Position numbers and translations under genes: made by a program. The notes under the pieces are model-generated. The model saw only the letters and a list, made by a program, of their open reading frames with translations. It was not told the origin of the DNA and did no database searches. Shown here one piece after another: positions 25,498 through 33,767 of a stretch of DNA of 64,000 nt (positions within the stretch are counted from its first letter, which is position 1; every line of letters begins with the position of its first letter). The stretch comes from JACCYI01 sp963828075 (GTDB lineage: Bacteria; Actinomycetota; Thermoleophilia; Solirubrobacterales; Solirubrobacteraceae): NCBI GenBank assembly GCA_963828075.1, contig CAWHDH010000017.1, positions 682,001 to 746,000 of the forward strand, in the 5' to 3' direction.

Positions 25498-27102
25498 CTA
25501 CAGATCGACGGCGACGCCGCGCGTGAACCCGTCGACGCCTGCGATCGCGTCGATGAGCGTCTGGGGCGCGGGGCGGTCGAGGGTCACCACCATCACCGCG
25601 TGCGTCGCGCCGTCGTCGGTCGCGTCCTCGGGCAGCTGCCCGACGGCGGCGGCGGCGATGTTCACGCCGTGCTCGCCGAACACCGTGCCGACGCGGCCGA
25701 TCATGCCCGGCCGGTCGCGGTAGCGGAACAGCGCCACGTGGTCTGAGAGCTGGAGGTTGAAGCGCTGCCCCCACGCCTCCAGCAGATGCGGGCGGTGGCG
25801 GCGGCCGACCAGCGTGCCGACGACCCGCGCGCGTTCCTCCCCGCCGACGACCGTGACGCGGACGAGATCGGCGAAGTCGCGGGCGCTCGTGCGCTTGCTC
25901 TCGACGAGCTCGATCCCGCGCTCGACGGCGACCGCCGGGACGTTGACCGCGTTGAGCTCCTCCTCGGTCTTGCCGTGCAGGACGCCGAGCAGCACCTCGA
26001 CGCCGAGCGGGCGAACGTCGCGCTCGGCCAGGCGGCCCAGGTACTCGACCTCGACGCGATCGACCGAGCTTCCCTCCACCAGCGCCATCCCGAGTTTGCC
26101 GAGCGACCGGCAGAGCCCGAGGAACGGCCCGAGCACCTCGAGATCCTCGGCCGCCACCGCCGGCACGTTGACCGCCGTGGTGACGCTGCCGCCCGTGAGC
26201 GCGGCGACCACCTGCTCGGCGGCCTGGAACCCCGCGCGGTCGGTGGCCTCGGCGGTCGAGGCGCCCAGGTGCGGCGTGACGACGACGTTGGGGTAGCCGA
26301 ACAGCGGGTGCTCGGTGATCGGCTCGGCGCGGAAGACGTCGAGCGCCGCGCCGCCGACCTTGCCCGAGTCCAGCGCCGCCTTGAGGTCCTCGTCGACGAT
26401 CAGCGGGCCGCGGGCGACATTGAGGATCCGCACGCCGTCCTTGCACTTCGCGAGCGCCTCGGCGTCGAGCCAGCCCTCGGTCTCGGGCGTCTTGGGGAGA
26501 TGCAGGGTGAGGAAGTCCGCCGCCGCGTAGACGTCGTCGGAGGACTCCGCCTTCTCGACGCCCATCTCGCGATAGCGCTCGCCGCTCACGAACGGGTCGA
26601 ACGCGATGACGTGCATGCCGAAGCCCTGCGCGCGGTGCGCGACGAGCTGGCCGATGCGCCCGAAGCCGAGGATGCCCAGCGTCTTGTCCATCAGCTCGAC
26701 GCCGGAGTACTTCGAGCGGTCCCAGCGGCCGGCCACCAGCGCGGCGTGCGCCTGGGGCACGTTGCGCGCGAGCGCCAGCAGCAGCGCGAGCGTGTGCTCG
26801 GCGGCGGTGACGACGTTGGACTGCGGGGCGTTGGCGACGATGATCCCGCGCTTGGTCGCCGCCGGCACATCGACGTTGTCGACGCCGACCCCGGCGCGGC
26901 CGATCGCCTTCAGGCGCGAGGCGTGCGCGAGCACCTCGGCGGTCAGCTTGGTCGCCGACCGGATGAGGATGCCGTCGTAGTCGCCGATCGCCTCCTCGAG
27001 CCCGCCGTCGGCCCAGTCGGTCCGCACGTCGACGTCGAAGTGCTCGCGCAGAAGGTCGATGCCGGAGTCGCCGATCTTCTCGGCCACGAGGACGCGGGTC
27101 AC
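25498..27102 (-). CDS. serA: D-3-phosphoglycerate dehydrogenase
   Basis: A 534-residue long-form phosphoglycerate dehydrogenase catalysing the first step of serine synthesis. The NAD-binding motif GILGFGRIGQLVAHRA (about 147-162), the catalytic Arg in NVARGPLIVDE, Glu in RAEPITEHPL and His in TPHLGAST are present. A C-terminal intervening domain and an ACT domain (RDRPGMIGRVGTVFGEHGVNI) fit serine feedback control, as in actinobacterial SerA. Its GTG overlaps the serC stop by GTGA, so serC-serA form a unit. Confidence 0.95.
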   Translation of the reverse strand: MTRVLVAEKIGDSGIDLLREHFDVDVRTDWADGGLEEAIGDYDGILIRSATKLTAEVLAHASRLKAIGRAGVGVDNVDVPAATKRGIIVANAPQSNVVTAAEHTLALLLALARNVPQAHAALVAGRWDRSKYSGVELMDKTLGILGFGRIGQLVAHRAQGFGMHVIAFDPFVSGERYREMGVEKAESSDDVYAAADFLTLHLPKTPETEGWLDAEALAKCKDGVRILNVARGPLIVDEDLKAALDSGKVGGAALDVFRAEPITEHPLFGYPNVVVTPHLGASTAEATDRAGFQAAEQVVAALTGGSVTTAVNVPAVAAEDLEVLGPFLGLCRSLGKLGMALVEGSSVDRVEVEYLGRLAERDVRPLGVEVLLGVLHGKTEEELNAVNVPAVAVERGIELVESKRTSARDFADLVRVTVVGGEERARVVGTLVGRRHRPHLLEAWGQRFNLQLSDHVALFRYRDRPGMIGRVGTVFGEHGVNIAAAAVGQLPEDATDDGATHAVMVVTLDRPAPQTLIDAIAGVDGFTRGVAVDL

Positions 27103-28232
27103 GCGCCCGCTCCGTGGCGTTCGACGACCCAGTCGATGCAGGCGGTCAGCGCCTGGACGTCGGTGGGGTCGACGGCCGGGAACATCGCCACGCGCAGCTG
27201 GTTGCGGCCGAGCTTGCGGTACGGCTCGACGTCGACGATGCCGTTGGCGCGCAGCGTCGCGGCGACCGCGGCGGCGTCGACCGTCTCGGCGAAGTCGATG
27301 GTGCCGACCACGAGCGAGCGCTTGGCGGCGTCCGTGACGAACGGGGTCGCGTAGGGCGAGGCCTCGGCCCAGCCGTAGAGGTGCTGGCTCGACGCGGTGG
27401 TGCGCCCGACGCAGAAGTCCAGCCCGCCGTTGGCGTTCATCCACTCGACCTGGTCGGCGAGCATCAGCAGGGTGGCCAGCGCGGGCGTGTTGTAGGTCTG
27501 GTCCTTGCGGGAGTTGTCCAGCGCCGTCGCCAGCGACAGGAACTCGGGGATCCAGCGGTCGGCCGCGTCGAGCTCGGCGATCCGCCCGAGCGCGGCCGGG
27601 CTCAGCAGCGCGAGCCAGAGACCGCCGTCGGACGCGAACGACTTCTGCGGGGCGAAGTAGTAGACGTCGGCCTGCGACGCGTCGAGCGGGAGGCCGCCGG
27701 CGCCGGAGGTGGCGTCGATGGCGACCAGGGCGTCGCCCGCGTCGGCGGGCCGCGTGACCGGCACCATCACGCCGGTCGAGGTCTCGTTGTGGGCCCACGC
27801 GATCAGGTCGGCCGAGGGATCGCCGCCCGGCTCGGGGGCGTCGCCGGGATCGGCGGAGCGCACGATCGGATCGGCGAGGAACGGCGCGCCGCCGGTGCAT
27901 TTCGCGAACTTCGCGGAGAACTCGCCGTAGGTCAGGTGCAGCGCGCGCTCGCGGACCAGCCCGAACGTCGCCGCGTCCCAGAACGCGGTGGTGCCGCCGT
28001 TGCCCAGAGCGACCTCGTAGCCGTCGGGCAGGGCGAACAGGTCGCGCAGGCCGGCGCGGATCTGGCCGACCACGCGCTTGACCGGCGCCTGGCGGTGCGA
28101 GGTGCCCATGAGGTCGGCGCTGGCCGCGATGTGGGCGAGCTGCTCGGGGCGGACCTTGGACGGGCCGGCGCCGAAGCGGCCGTCCGCGGGCTTGAGGTCG
28201 TTCGGAATCTGAAGTGCCTGGGTGACGGTCAT
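27099..28232 (-). CDS. serC: Phosphoserine aminotransferase
   Basis: A 377-residue fold-type I PLP enzyme converting 3-phosphohydroxypyruvate and glutamate to phosphoserine, of the actinobacterial/archaeal-like SerC type. Features include the N-terminal RFGAGPSKVRPEQL, the substrate loop LGNGGTTAFWDAA, the AIDATSGAGGLPLD strand and the PLP lysine in YYFAPQKSFASDGG. I chose ATG 28232, which has an AAGGAG ribosome site at the right distance, over the ATG five codons upstream. Downstream serA overlaps by four bases, linking two successive pathway steps. Confidence 0.93.
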   Translation of the reverse strand: MTVTQALQIPNDLKPADGRFGAGPSKVRPEQLAHIAASADLMGTSHRQAPVKRVVGQIRAGLRDLFALPDGYEVALGNGGTTAFWDAATFGLVRERALHLTYGEFSAKFAKCTGGAPFLADPIVRSADPGDAPEPGGDPSADLIAWAHNETSTGVMVPVTRPADAGDALVAIDATSGAGGLPLDASQADVYYFAPQKSFASDGGLWLALLSPAALGRIAELDAADRWIPEFLSLATALDNSRKDQTYNTPALATLLMLADQVEWMNANGGLDFCVGRTTASSQHLYGWAEASPYATPFVTDAAKRSLVVGTIDFAETVDAAAVAATLRANGIVDVEPYRKLGRNQLRVAMFPAVDPTDVQALTACIDWVVERHGAGA

Positions 28233-28285
28233 GCGACTCCTTTTCACCTAGACAACGCCAGTCGCGACGGCGGCGAAGCAGGGTA

Positions 28286-28768
28286 TCAACGGGCCACGTC
28301 GCGGCGGCGCTCGAGCTCCTTCTCGAGGCTCTCCTGCAGGTCAGCCGGCGTGAACCCGCTCAGGGCGAGCACGGACCAGACGACCATCGCGACCACGCCG
28401 AGCGCGACCCCGATCAGGCCGATGGCGACGCCCGCCTGGGCGATGCCCTCCCCGCCGCGGCCGCTGCCCTCGCCGATCCGCCGCTTGGCCCGCGCGCCGG
28501 TCAGCCAGGCCATGACCGAGAACACCAGCGAGAACATGAACCCGAGCCCGAGCGAGATGGTCAGCACGATGAGGCCGGCGAGCGCGGTGACCAGCGAGGT
28601 CACCGCCAGCGGCTCGGTCCCCGGCTGCGCGCCGCGGGGGACGCCGGGAGCGGGGCGGACGAAGGTCGGCGCCGCGGGCGGCGCCGTCGGGGTCGCCGTG
28701 GGCCGCTCGGGCGGCGGGGGTGGCTCGGGCGGGAGCCAGCGGGTCTGGGCGTCGTGTTCGTCGTTCAT
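28286..28768 (-). CDS. DUF4190-like membrane protein with proline-rich N-terminus
   Basis: A 160-residue protein with a cytoplasmic Pro/Thr-rich head (about 1-65, PPEPPPPPERPTA) and two hydrophobic helices (about 58-85 and 105-130) around a basic ARAKRRIGEG loop. The arrangement LAVTSLVTALAGL ... GIAQAGVAIGLIGVALG matches DUF4190. Such proteins are common in actinobacteria and have no known activity. The start at ATG 28768 is chosen as the first codon before the acidic head; an ATG further upstream would add an unlikely Arg/Pro extension. It diverges from the second ECF sigma gene. Confidence 0.7.
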   Translation of the reverse strand: MNDEHDAQTRWLPPEPPPPPERPTATPTAPPAAPTFVRPAPGVPRGAQPGTEPLAVTSLVTALAGLIVLTISLGLGFMFSLVFSVMAWLTGARAKRRIGEGSGRGGEGIAQAGVAIGLIGVALGVVAMVVWSVLALSGFTPADLQESLEKELERRRDVAR

Positions 28769-28857
28769 GTCGTTACGGGAATTCTGGCGCGCCGGGGACT
28801 CGGACGGGCCCGGCGACCGTAACTCACGATATGTGCGCGGCCCGCGGACTTCAGGAG

Positions 28858-28863
28858 TAGCGT
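28858..28863 (+). promoter_or_regulatory. Candidate -10 box (TAGCGT) of ECF sigma 2
   Basis: TAGCGT lies nine bases before ATG 28873, within the 104-base divergent region. No ECF-type GGAAC/CGTC pair at normal spacing was found here, so self-activation is not evident. Confidence 0.35.
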
Positions 28864-28872
28864 CGGCCTGGT

Positions 28873-29460
28873 ATGGACGGTGACCTGGCGTCCGCACTGC
28901 CGCTGGTGAGGCCCGGAGCCCGCCCGTGGGCCCGGCCGCGGACCGACGCGGCGCTGGTGCGAGCGGCTCTCGGCGGCTCGGAGGCGGCGCAGGCCGAGCT
29001 CTTCCGCCGCCACTGGGGCCGTGCGCACCATGCCGCGTGGCTGATCACGCACGACGCGCAGGCGGCCGAGGACGTCGCGCAGGAGGCGTTCCTCGCCGCG
29101 TTCCGCCGGCTCGACCGCTTCGATCGCCGCCGGCCGTTCGCGCCGTGGCTGCACCGCATCGTCGTCAACCGCGCCATCGACCACACCCGGGCGCGGACCG
29201 CCCGGCGCGAGATCGCCGACCTGGAACCGGCGGTGTGGGCGGCCCCCACCGACGAGGAAGCGGTGCGCCCGCGCGACGACCTCCTCGCCGCGTTGCAGCG
29301 CCTCGGCCCGGAGCAGCGGGCCGTGGTCGTGCTCCGGCACCTGCTCGGCTACACGCCCACGGAGATCGCGGGCATCCTCGACCTGCCGCGCGGGACGGTC
29401 AACTCGCGGCTGCGGCGGGCGCTCGACGCGCTGGCCGGGTGGCTGGAGGACGACGAGTGA
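28873..29460 (+). CDS. RNA polymerase ECF-type sigma factor 2
   Basis: A 195-residue ECF sigma factor. Region 2 contains ELFRRHWGRAHHAAWLITHDAQAAEDVAQEAFLAAF with the core-binding helix, followed by RRPFAPWLHRIVVNRAIDHTR, and region 4 has LGPEQRAVVVLRHLLGYTPTEIAGILDLPRGTVNSRLRRALDAL. The N-terminal 30 residues are extra. Its stop overlaps the next gene by GTGA; that gene encodes a membrane protein with an outer WD40-like domain, likely its anti-sigma factor. Target promoters are not evident in the window. Confidence 0.9.
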   Translation: MDGDLASALPLVRPGARPWARPRTDAALVRAALGGSEAAQAELFRRHWGRAHHAAWLITHDAQAAEDVAQEAFLAAFRRLDRFDRRRPFAPWLHRIVVNRAIDHTRARTARREIADLEPAVWAAPTDEEAVRPRDDLLAALQRLGPEQRAVVVLRHLLGYTPTEIAGILDLPRGTVNSRLRRALDALAGWLEDDE

Positions 29461-30632
29461 GCCTTCAGGACCGGCTCACGGAGGCCGCGCCGCCCGACGC
29501 CGAGGGCGCCGAGCAGCGGGCGTGGGCGCTGGTCCGGACGGCGGTCCCGCCGCCCCGCCCCCGCCGCCGGCCCGCCCGCTGGATGGCGCTGGCGGCCGCG
29601 GCCGTGCTGCTCGCGGCGGTCGGCGCGGCCGCCGCCGGCCGGCCCGGCGAGGCCGTGGCCGACTGGGTGCGCCGGACGATCGCGCCCCCGCCCGCGCGGC
29701 CGGCGCCGGTTCCGGCGGCCCGCGCCGGGCTGCCCGGCGGGGGCGCCGTGCTCGCGACGGGGCGCGCCGGGACGGTCCTGCTCGGGCGCGGCGGCAAGGC
29801 GCGCGGGCTCGGGCGTTACACCGCCGCAGCGTTCTCGCCGCGCGGGCGCTTCGTCGTCGCCTTCCGCGGGCGGACGCTCACGGCGCTCGACCTCCACGGC
29901 CGCGTCCGCTGGCGCCTGCAGGCGCCAGGCACGATCCGCTCGGCCGCCTGGTCGCCGGACGGCTTCCGCATCGCCTACTTCGCCGACGGGGCGGGCGTGC
30001 GGGTGGTGGCCGGCGACGGCACCGGTGACCACCCGTACGGGCTGCGGGCGACCTCGCCGCTGGTCGCCTGGCGACCGGGCTGGCCGCACACGCTCGCGAC
30101 GGTCGACCGGCGCGGGCGCATCGACGTACGCGACGTCGACACCGGCGAACTCATCCTGCTGACCGGCGCTCCGATCGGGCGCGGCGTCCGGGCCCTCGCA
30201 TGGTCGGCGGACGGCCGCCGGCTCGCGGTCGCCCGCGCCCAGCGGCTGGTGCTCCTCGACTTCGGCGGCGGGCTCCCCGCGCGCCCGCGACTGCCTGCCG
30301 GCTGGCGCGCCGCCGACGTCGCCTGGTCGCCGCGACGGGCGGCGCTCGCGGTCGTCCTGCGCAGCCCGAGCGGGCGGCTCAGCCAGATCGCGGTGCTGAC
30401 GGGCGCGGCGCTGCGGCGAGGCAGGGCCGACGCGTTCGCGGCCGCCGAGCGGCTGCGCTGGCCGATCCTGCTCGCCGGCGTCGAGTGGTCACCGGACGGC
30501 CGCTGGCTGCTGGCCGACTGGCCCGGACCGCGGCAGTGGCTGCTCGTCCGTGCCGAGGGGGCGCCGCGCGTCAGCGTCCTGCGCGCGCCGCGCGCCCTCG
30601 GCCCCGCCCCCGGGGTCGAGGGCTGGCGGTGA
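29457..30632 (+). CDS. Membrane protein with WD40-like extracytoplasmic domain, probable anti-sigma factor of ECF sigma 2
   Basis: A 391-residue protein with a cytoplasmic head (about 1-40, acidic then Pro/Arg-rich), one transmembrane helix (about 42-60, MALAAAAVLLAAVGAAAA) and an outer part from about 90 built of WD40/TolB-like repeats (AAWSPDGFRIAYFADG, LAWSADGRRLAVA, VEWSPDGRWLLADW). The GTG start overlaps the sigma stop, so it is likely a membrane anti-sigma factor whose propeller senses an envelope signal. No zinc anti-sigma motif is seen. It converges with ilvC, with a six-base gap. Confidence 0.7.
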   Translation: MSLQDRLTEAAPPDAEGAEQRAWALVRTAVPPPRPRRRPARWMALAAAAVLLAAVGAAAAGRPGEAVADWVRRTIAPPPARPAPVPAARAGLPGGGAVLATGRAGTVLLGRGGKARGLGRYTAAAFSPRGRFVVAFRGRTLTALDLHGRVRWRLQAPGTIRSAAWSPDGFRIAYFADGAGVRVVAGDGTGDHPYGLRATSPLVAWRPGWPHTLATVDRRGRIDVRDVDTGELILLTGAPIGRGVRALAWSADGRRLAVARAQRLVLLDFGGGLPARPRLPAGWRAADVAWSPRRAALAVVLRSPSGRLSQIAVLTGAALRRGRADAFAAAERLRWPILLAGVEWSPDGRWLLADWPGPRQWLLVRAEGAPRVSVLRAPRALGPAPGVEGWR

Positions 30633-30638
30633 ACGCGC

Positions 30639-31628
30639 TCAGAACTCCGTCTGGATCCAGTCCATCTTGGCGCGCAGTTCCTGGCCCGTCGTCTCGATCT
30701 CGCCGCGGGCCTGCTCCTCGCGCATGCGCAGGAAGTTCTCCTGCCCCGCGCGGTTCTCGGCGATCCACTCGCGGGCGAAGTCGCCGGACTGGATCTCCTG
30801 CAGGATCTTGCGCATGTTGGCGCGCGTCTCGTCGGTGATGACGCGCTTGCCGCGCGTGTAGTCGCCGTACTCGGCCGTGTTGGAGATCGAGTAGCGCATC
30901 CCCGCGAGGCCCTTCTCGTACATCAGGTCGACGATCAGCTTGAGCTCGTGGAGGCACTCGAAGTACGCCATCTGCGGGTCGTAGCCGGCCTCGACCAGCG
31001 TCTCGAAGCCGGCCTGGACGAGCTCGGAGGCGCCGCCGCACAACACGGCCTGCTCGCCGAACAGGTCGGTCTCGGTCTCCTCGCGGAAGGACGTCTCGAT
31101 GACGCCGCCGCGCGTGCAGCCGATCCCCTTCGCGTAGGCCAGCGCGGTCTCCTTGGCGGTGCCGGTGGCGTCCTGGTGGATGGCGATCAGGCCGGGGACG
31201 CCGCTGCCCTCGAGGTACTGCCGGCGGACGAGGTGGCCCGGGCCCTTGGGGGCGGCGAGCGAGACGTCGACGCCGGCGGGCGGCGCGATCTCGCCGTAGT
31301 GGATCGAGAACCCGTGGCCGAACATCAGGTGGTCGCCCTGGGCGATGCCGTCGGCGATCTCCGCGCCGTAGACCTCGCCGTGCTTCTCGTCGGGCAGCAG
31401 CACCATCACGATGTCGCCGCGCGAGGCGGCGTCGGCGATCTCGAGCACCTCGAGGCCGGCCCCGCGGGCCGGCTCGACCGAGGCGGAGTCGGGACGCAGG
31501 CCGACGACGACGCTGACGCCGGAGTCCTTGAGGTTCTGTGCGTGCGCGTGGCCCTGGGAGCCGAAGCCGATGATGGCGACGGTCTTGCCGTCGAGGACTG
31601 AGAGGTCAGCGTCGTCGTCGTAGTACAT
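30639..31628 (-). CDS. ilvC: Ketol-acid reductoisomerase
   Basis: A 329-residue class I ketol-acid reductoisomerase, the Mg- and NAD(P)H-dependent enzyme making 2,3-dihydroxy-isovalerate for valine, leucine and isoleucine. The N-terminal IIGFGSQGHAHAQNLKDSG binds the nucleotide, with GLRPDS as the specificity loop; metal-site residues lie in TDLFGEQAVLCGG and FECLHELKLIVDLMYEKGL. Length and motifs are standard. ATG 31628 has a TAGGAT box seven bases upstream. Unlike many genomes, it is 10 kb from ilvBN here. Confidence 0.96.
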   Translation of the reverse strand: MYYDDDADLSVLDGKTVAIIGFGSQGHAHAQNLKDSGVSVVVGLRPDSASVEPARGAGLEVLEIADAASRGDIVMVLLPDEKHGEVYGAEIADGIAQGDHLMFGHGFSIHYGEIAPPAGVDVSLAAPKGPGHLVRRQYLEGSGVPGLIAIHQDATGTAKETALAYAKGIGCTRGGVIETSFREETETDLFGEQAVLCGGASELVQAGFETLVEAGYDPQMAYFECLHELKLIVDLMYEKGLAGMRYSISNTAEYGDYTRGKRVITDETRANMRKILQEIQSGDFAREWIAENRAGQENFLRMREEQARGEIETTGQELRAKMDWIQTEF

Positions 31629-31635
31629 GGCGGCG

Positions 31636-31641
31636 ATCCTA
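31636..31641 (-). promoter_or_regulatory. Candidate -10 box (TAGGAT) of ilvC
   Basis: TAGGAT on the minus strand ends seven bases before ATG 31628. It overlaps the end of the upstream methyltransferase gene. Confidence 0.4.
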
Positions 31642-32490
31642 TGCGGTGGCGGCCGCCACCCATGTCGCCGCGGGGAAGGCGAGTGCGCCGCCCTCGCCGG
31701 CGAACGGGGCCGCCGCTCCGCGCAGGTCGGCCTGCACCGATTCGATGGTCGCCGCGTCGAGCGGGGCGATCTGATCGGCGAAGGTGGGCGACAGCTGGGA
31801 CTGCGTCTCCCACCAGTCCTCGAACGAGTCGTACGGCTGGACGAACTCGACGCGGGCGATCTCGACGTCCTCCACGAACCCCGCGCCGGCCAGCATCGCC
31901 TCGATGAGCGCCGGGTCGGCCCAGCTGAACGGACCGGGCGCATCCGGGTCGGGGGCCTCGCCGAGGCCGCGGTCGATCAGCACGCGCCGCGGCAGGACCA
32001 TCCACGGGTTGAGCTCGGGCGGCGCCCACGCGGCCAGGGCGACGCGGCCGCCCGGCTTGAGCACCCGCCGGGTCTCGCGCAGCGCGGCCTCCGGGTCCGC
32101 CATGAGCATGAAGCCCCAGCGGCACAGCACGCCGTCGAGGCTGCCGGCCTCGAGGTCGATCGACTCGGCGTCGATCTGCTTGAAGCGCACGTTGGTCAGG
32201 CCGAGCTCGGCGGCGCGCTCCTGGGCGCCGGTCAGCATCCCGGGTGAGAAGTCCGAGCAGATCAGCGTCCCGCCCGGGGCGACGAGCTCGGCGGCCAGGA
32301 AGCCGGTGTCGCCGATCCCCGCCGCCAGCTCGAGCAGATGGTGGCCGGGCTGGGGCGCGATGGCCTCGATCATGCGCAGCGAGACGGGCATGGCGGCGCG
32401 CGCCAGCTGCTCCCGGTGGGCGCTCCAGCCCTCGGCGGATTTCTCCCAGCGCTCGCGGCTGGTCTTGCGGTACTCGGTCGGGTCGGTCAC
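31639..32490 (-). CDS. Class I SAM-dependent methyltransferase coupled to menE
   Basis: A 283-residue methyltransferase. The SAM motif I LLELAAGIGDTGFLA is near 50-64, the acidic motif II CSDFSPGML near 75-83, and the post-motif strand LKPGGRVALAAW near 146-157. Its GTG start overlaps the menE stop by GTGA. The spacing of motifs resembles the UbiE/MenG class, but the UbiE-specific signatures are not clear. Context therefore raises the possibility that it methylates demethylmenaquinone, while sequence alone supports only a generic methyltransferase. Confidence 0.75.
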   Translation of the reverse strand: MTDPTEYRKTSRERWEKSAEGWSAHREQLARAAMPVSLRMIEAIAPQPGHHLLELAAGIGDTGFLAAELVAPGGTLICSDFSPGMLTGAQERAAELGLTNVRFKQIDAESIDLEAGSLDGVLCRWGFMLMADPEAALRETRRVLKPGGRVALAAWAPPELNPWMVLPRRVLIDRGLGEAPDPDAPGPFSWADPALIEAMLAGAGFVEDVEIARVEFVQPYDSFEDWWETQSQLSPTFADQIAPLDAATIESVQADLRGAAAPFAGEGGALAFPAATWVAAATA

Positions 32491-33740
32491 GGTCGCGAAG
32501 ATAGTCGGCGGCGCAGGAGCTTGCCGGAGCCGGTGCGCGGGAGCGCGTCGACGATCTCGATCGCCTTGGGCACCTTGAAGCCGGCCAGGCGCTCGCGGGC
32601 GAAGCCGCGCAGCGCGTCGGGCTCGACCGGAGCCCGGAGCACCACGTGCGCGGTGACCGCCTCCCCCCACTCCGGGTCGGGCCGGCCGAAGACGCCGGCG
32701 TCGGCGACGGCGGGATGCTCGAGCAGGACCTCCTCGACCTCGGCCGGCGCGACGTTCTCGCCGCCGGTGACGATCGTGTCGGCGCGGCGCCCGGTGATGA
32801 TCAGGCGCCCGCGCTCGTCCAGGCGCCCGAGGTCGCCCGTGTGCAGCGTCCCGCCGCCCGCCACCGTCGGCCCGCTCACCAGGATCTCGCCGTCAGGCGC
32901 GATCTCGACGCGGGTGCCCGGCAGCGGCCGGCCCTGCGTGGCGAGGTCGCCCGGCTCGGAGACGGTGACCGCCGAGCAGGCCTGCGTGAGCCCGTAGGTC
33001 TGCGCGACCGGGACGCCCGCCGCCGCAGCGCGCCGCAGCAGCGAGGCCGGGGCGCCGGCGCCGCCGAGCAGGATGGCGCGCACGCCGGGCGGGTGCACGA
33101 GGCCGGCGTCGAGCGCGCGGGCGAGCTGGGTCGGCACGAGCGAGGCGAGCGTGGCGCCGTGCAGCTCGGCACCCTCGAGCGAGCGCAGGACGACCGTGGT
33201 CGCGTAGATGACCGAGCGCAGGAGCACCATCAGGCCGCCGACGTGCGAGAGCGGCAGCGGGCACAGCCAGCGCTCGGCGGCATCGAGGCCGAGCGCCACC
33301 GCCGACCCGAGGGCGTTCGCGAGCACGTTGCCGTAGGTCAGCTCCACGGGCCGGGGTGCCCCGGTGGTGCCCGATGTGTGGACGACCATCAGCGGGTCGT
33401 GCAGATCTGAGCCGACCCGACTCAAGGGGTCTGACCCCTGCGGTGGCAGCGCGTCGAGGACGACGCCGGCGATCGCGGCGCGGGCGGCGCGCTCCGGCGG
33501 CGCCAGGCGCGGGTCGATCGGGACCACCACCGCCCCGCGCAGGAGGCAGGCGTGGAGCGCGACGACGAAGTCCGGGCCGGGCGCCATGGCCAGCCCGACG
33601 CGCTCCCCCGCCTCCCCCACGGGCACAGCGCGGGCGCGCTCGAGCAGCTCGGCGTAGGTCCACGCGACGCCCGGCGCCTCGAGCGCCAGGCGATCCGGTC
33701 GCAGCGCCGCGGCGCGTTCGAGCCAGGGGTCGACCTGCAT
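32487..33740 (-). CDS. menE: o-Succinylbenzoate-CoA ligase (acyl-AMP ligase family)
   Basis: A 417-residue ANL-superfamily ligase. The P-loop VVHTSGTTGAPRPVEL (about 120-135), the QTYGLTQACSAV motif, the HTGDLGRLDERGRLIITGR hinge region and the catalytic-lysine end TGSGKLLRRRL are present. It is short for the family, as MenE is, and it lies next to menB, menA, menC, menH, menD and menF, so it should activate o-succinylbenzoate with CoA and ATP. ATG 33740 has a TAGCCT box seven bases upstream that overlaps the divergent menB promoter. Confidence 0.88.
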   Translation of the reverse strand: MQVDPWLERAAALRPDRLALEAPGVAWTYAELLERARAVPVGEAGERVGLAMAPGPDFVVALHACLLRGAVVVPIDPRLAPPERAARAAIAGVVLDALPPQGSDPLSRVGSDLHDPLMVVHTSGTTGAPRPVELTYGNVLANALGSAVALGLDAAERWLCPLPLSHVGGLMVLLRSVIYATTVVLRSLEGAELHGATLASLVPTQLARALDAGLVHPPGVRAILLGGAGAPASLLRRAAAAGVPVAQTYGLTQACSAVTVSEPGDLATQGRPLPGTRVEIAPDGEILVSGPTVAGGGTLHTGDLGRLDERGRLIITGRRADTIVTGGENVAPAEVEEVLLEHPAVADAGVFGRPDPEWGEAVTAHVVLRAPVEPDALRGFARERLAGFKVPKAIEIVDALPRTGSGKLLRRRLSSRP

Positions 33741-33747
33741 CGGGCAG

Positions 33748-33757
33748 AGGCTAACCT
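33748..33757. promoter_or_regulatory. Overlapping divergent -10 boxes of menE and menB
   Basis: TAGCCT on the minus strand (33753-33748) lies seven bases before menE and TAACCT on the plus strand (33752-33757) lies ten bases before menB. The boxes share their TA step, so polymerase could load in only one direction at a time. The whole gap between the genes is 27 bases. Confidence 0.5.
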
Positions 33758-33767
33758 CGGGTCGCCT

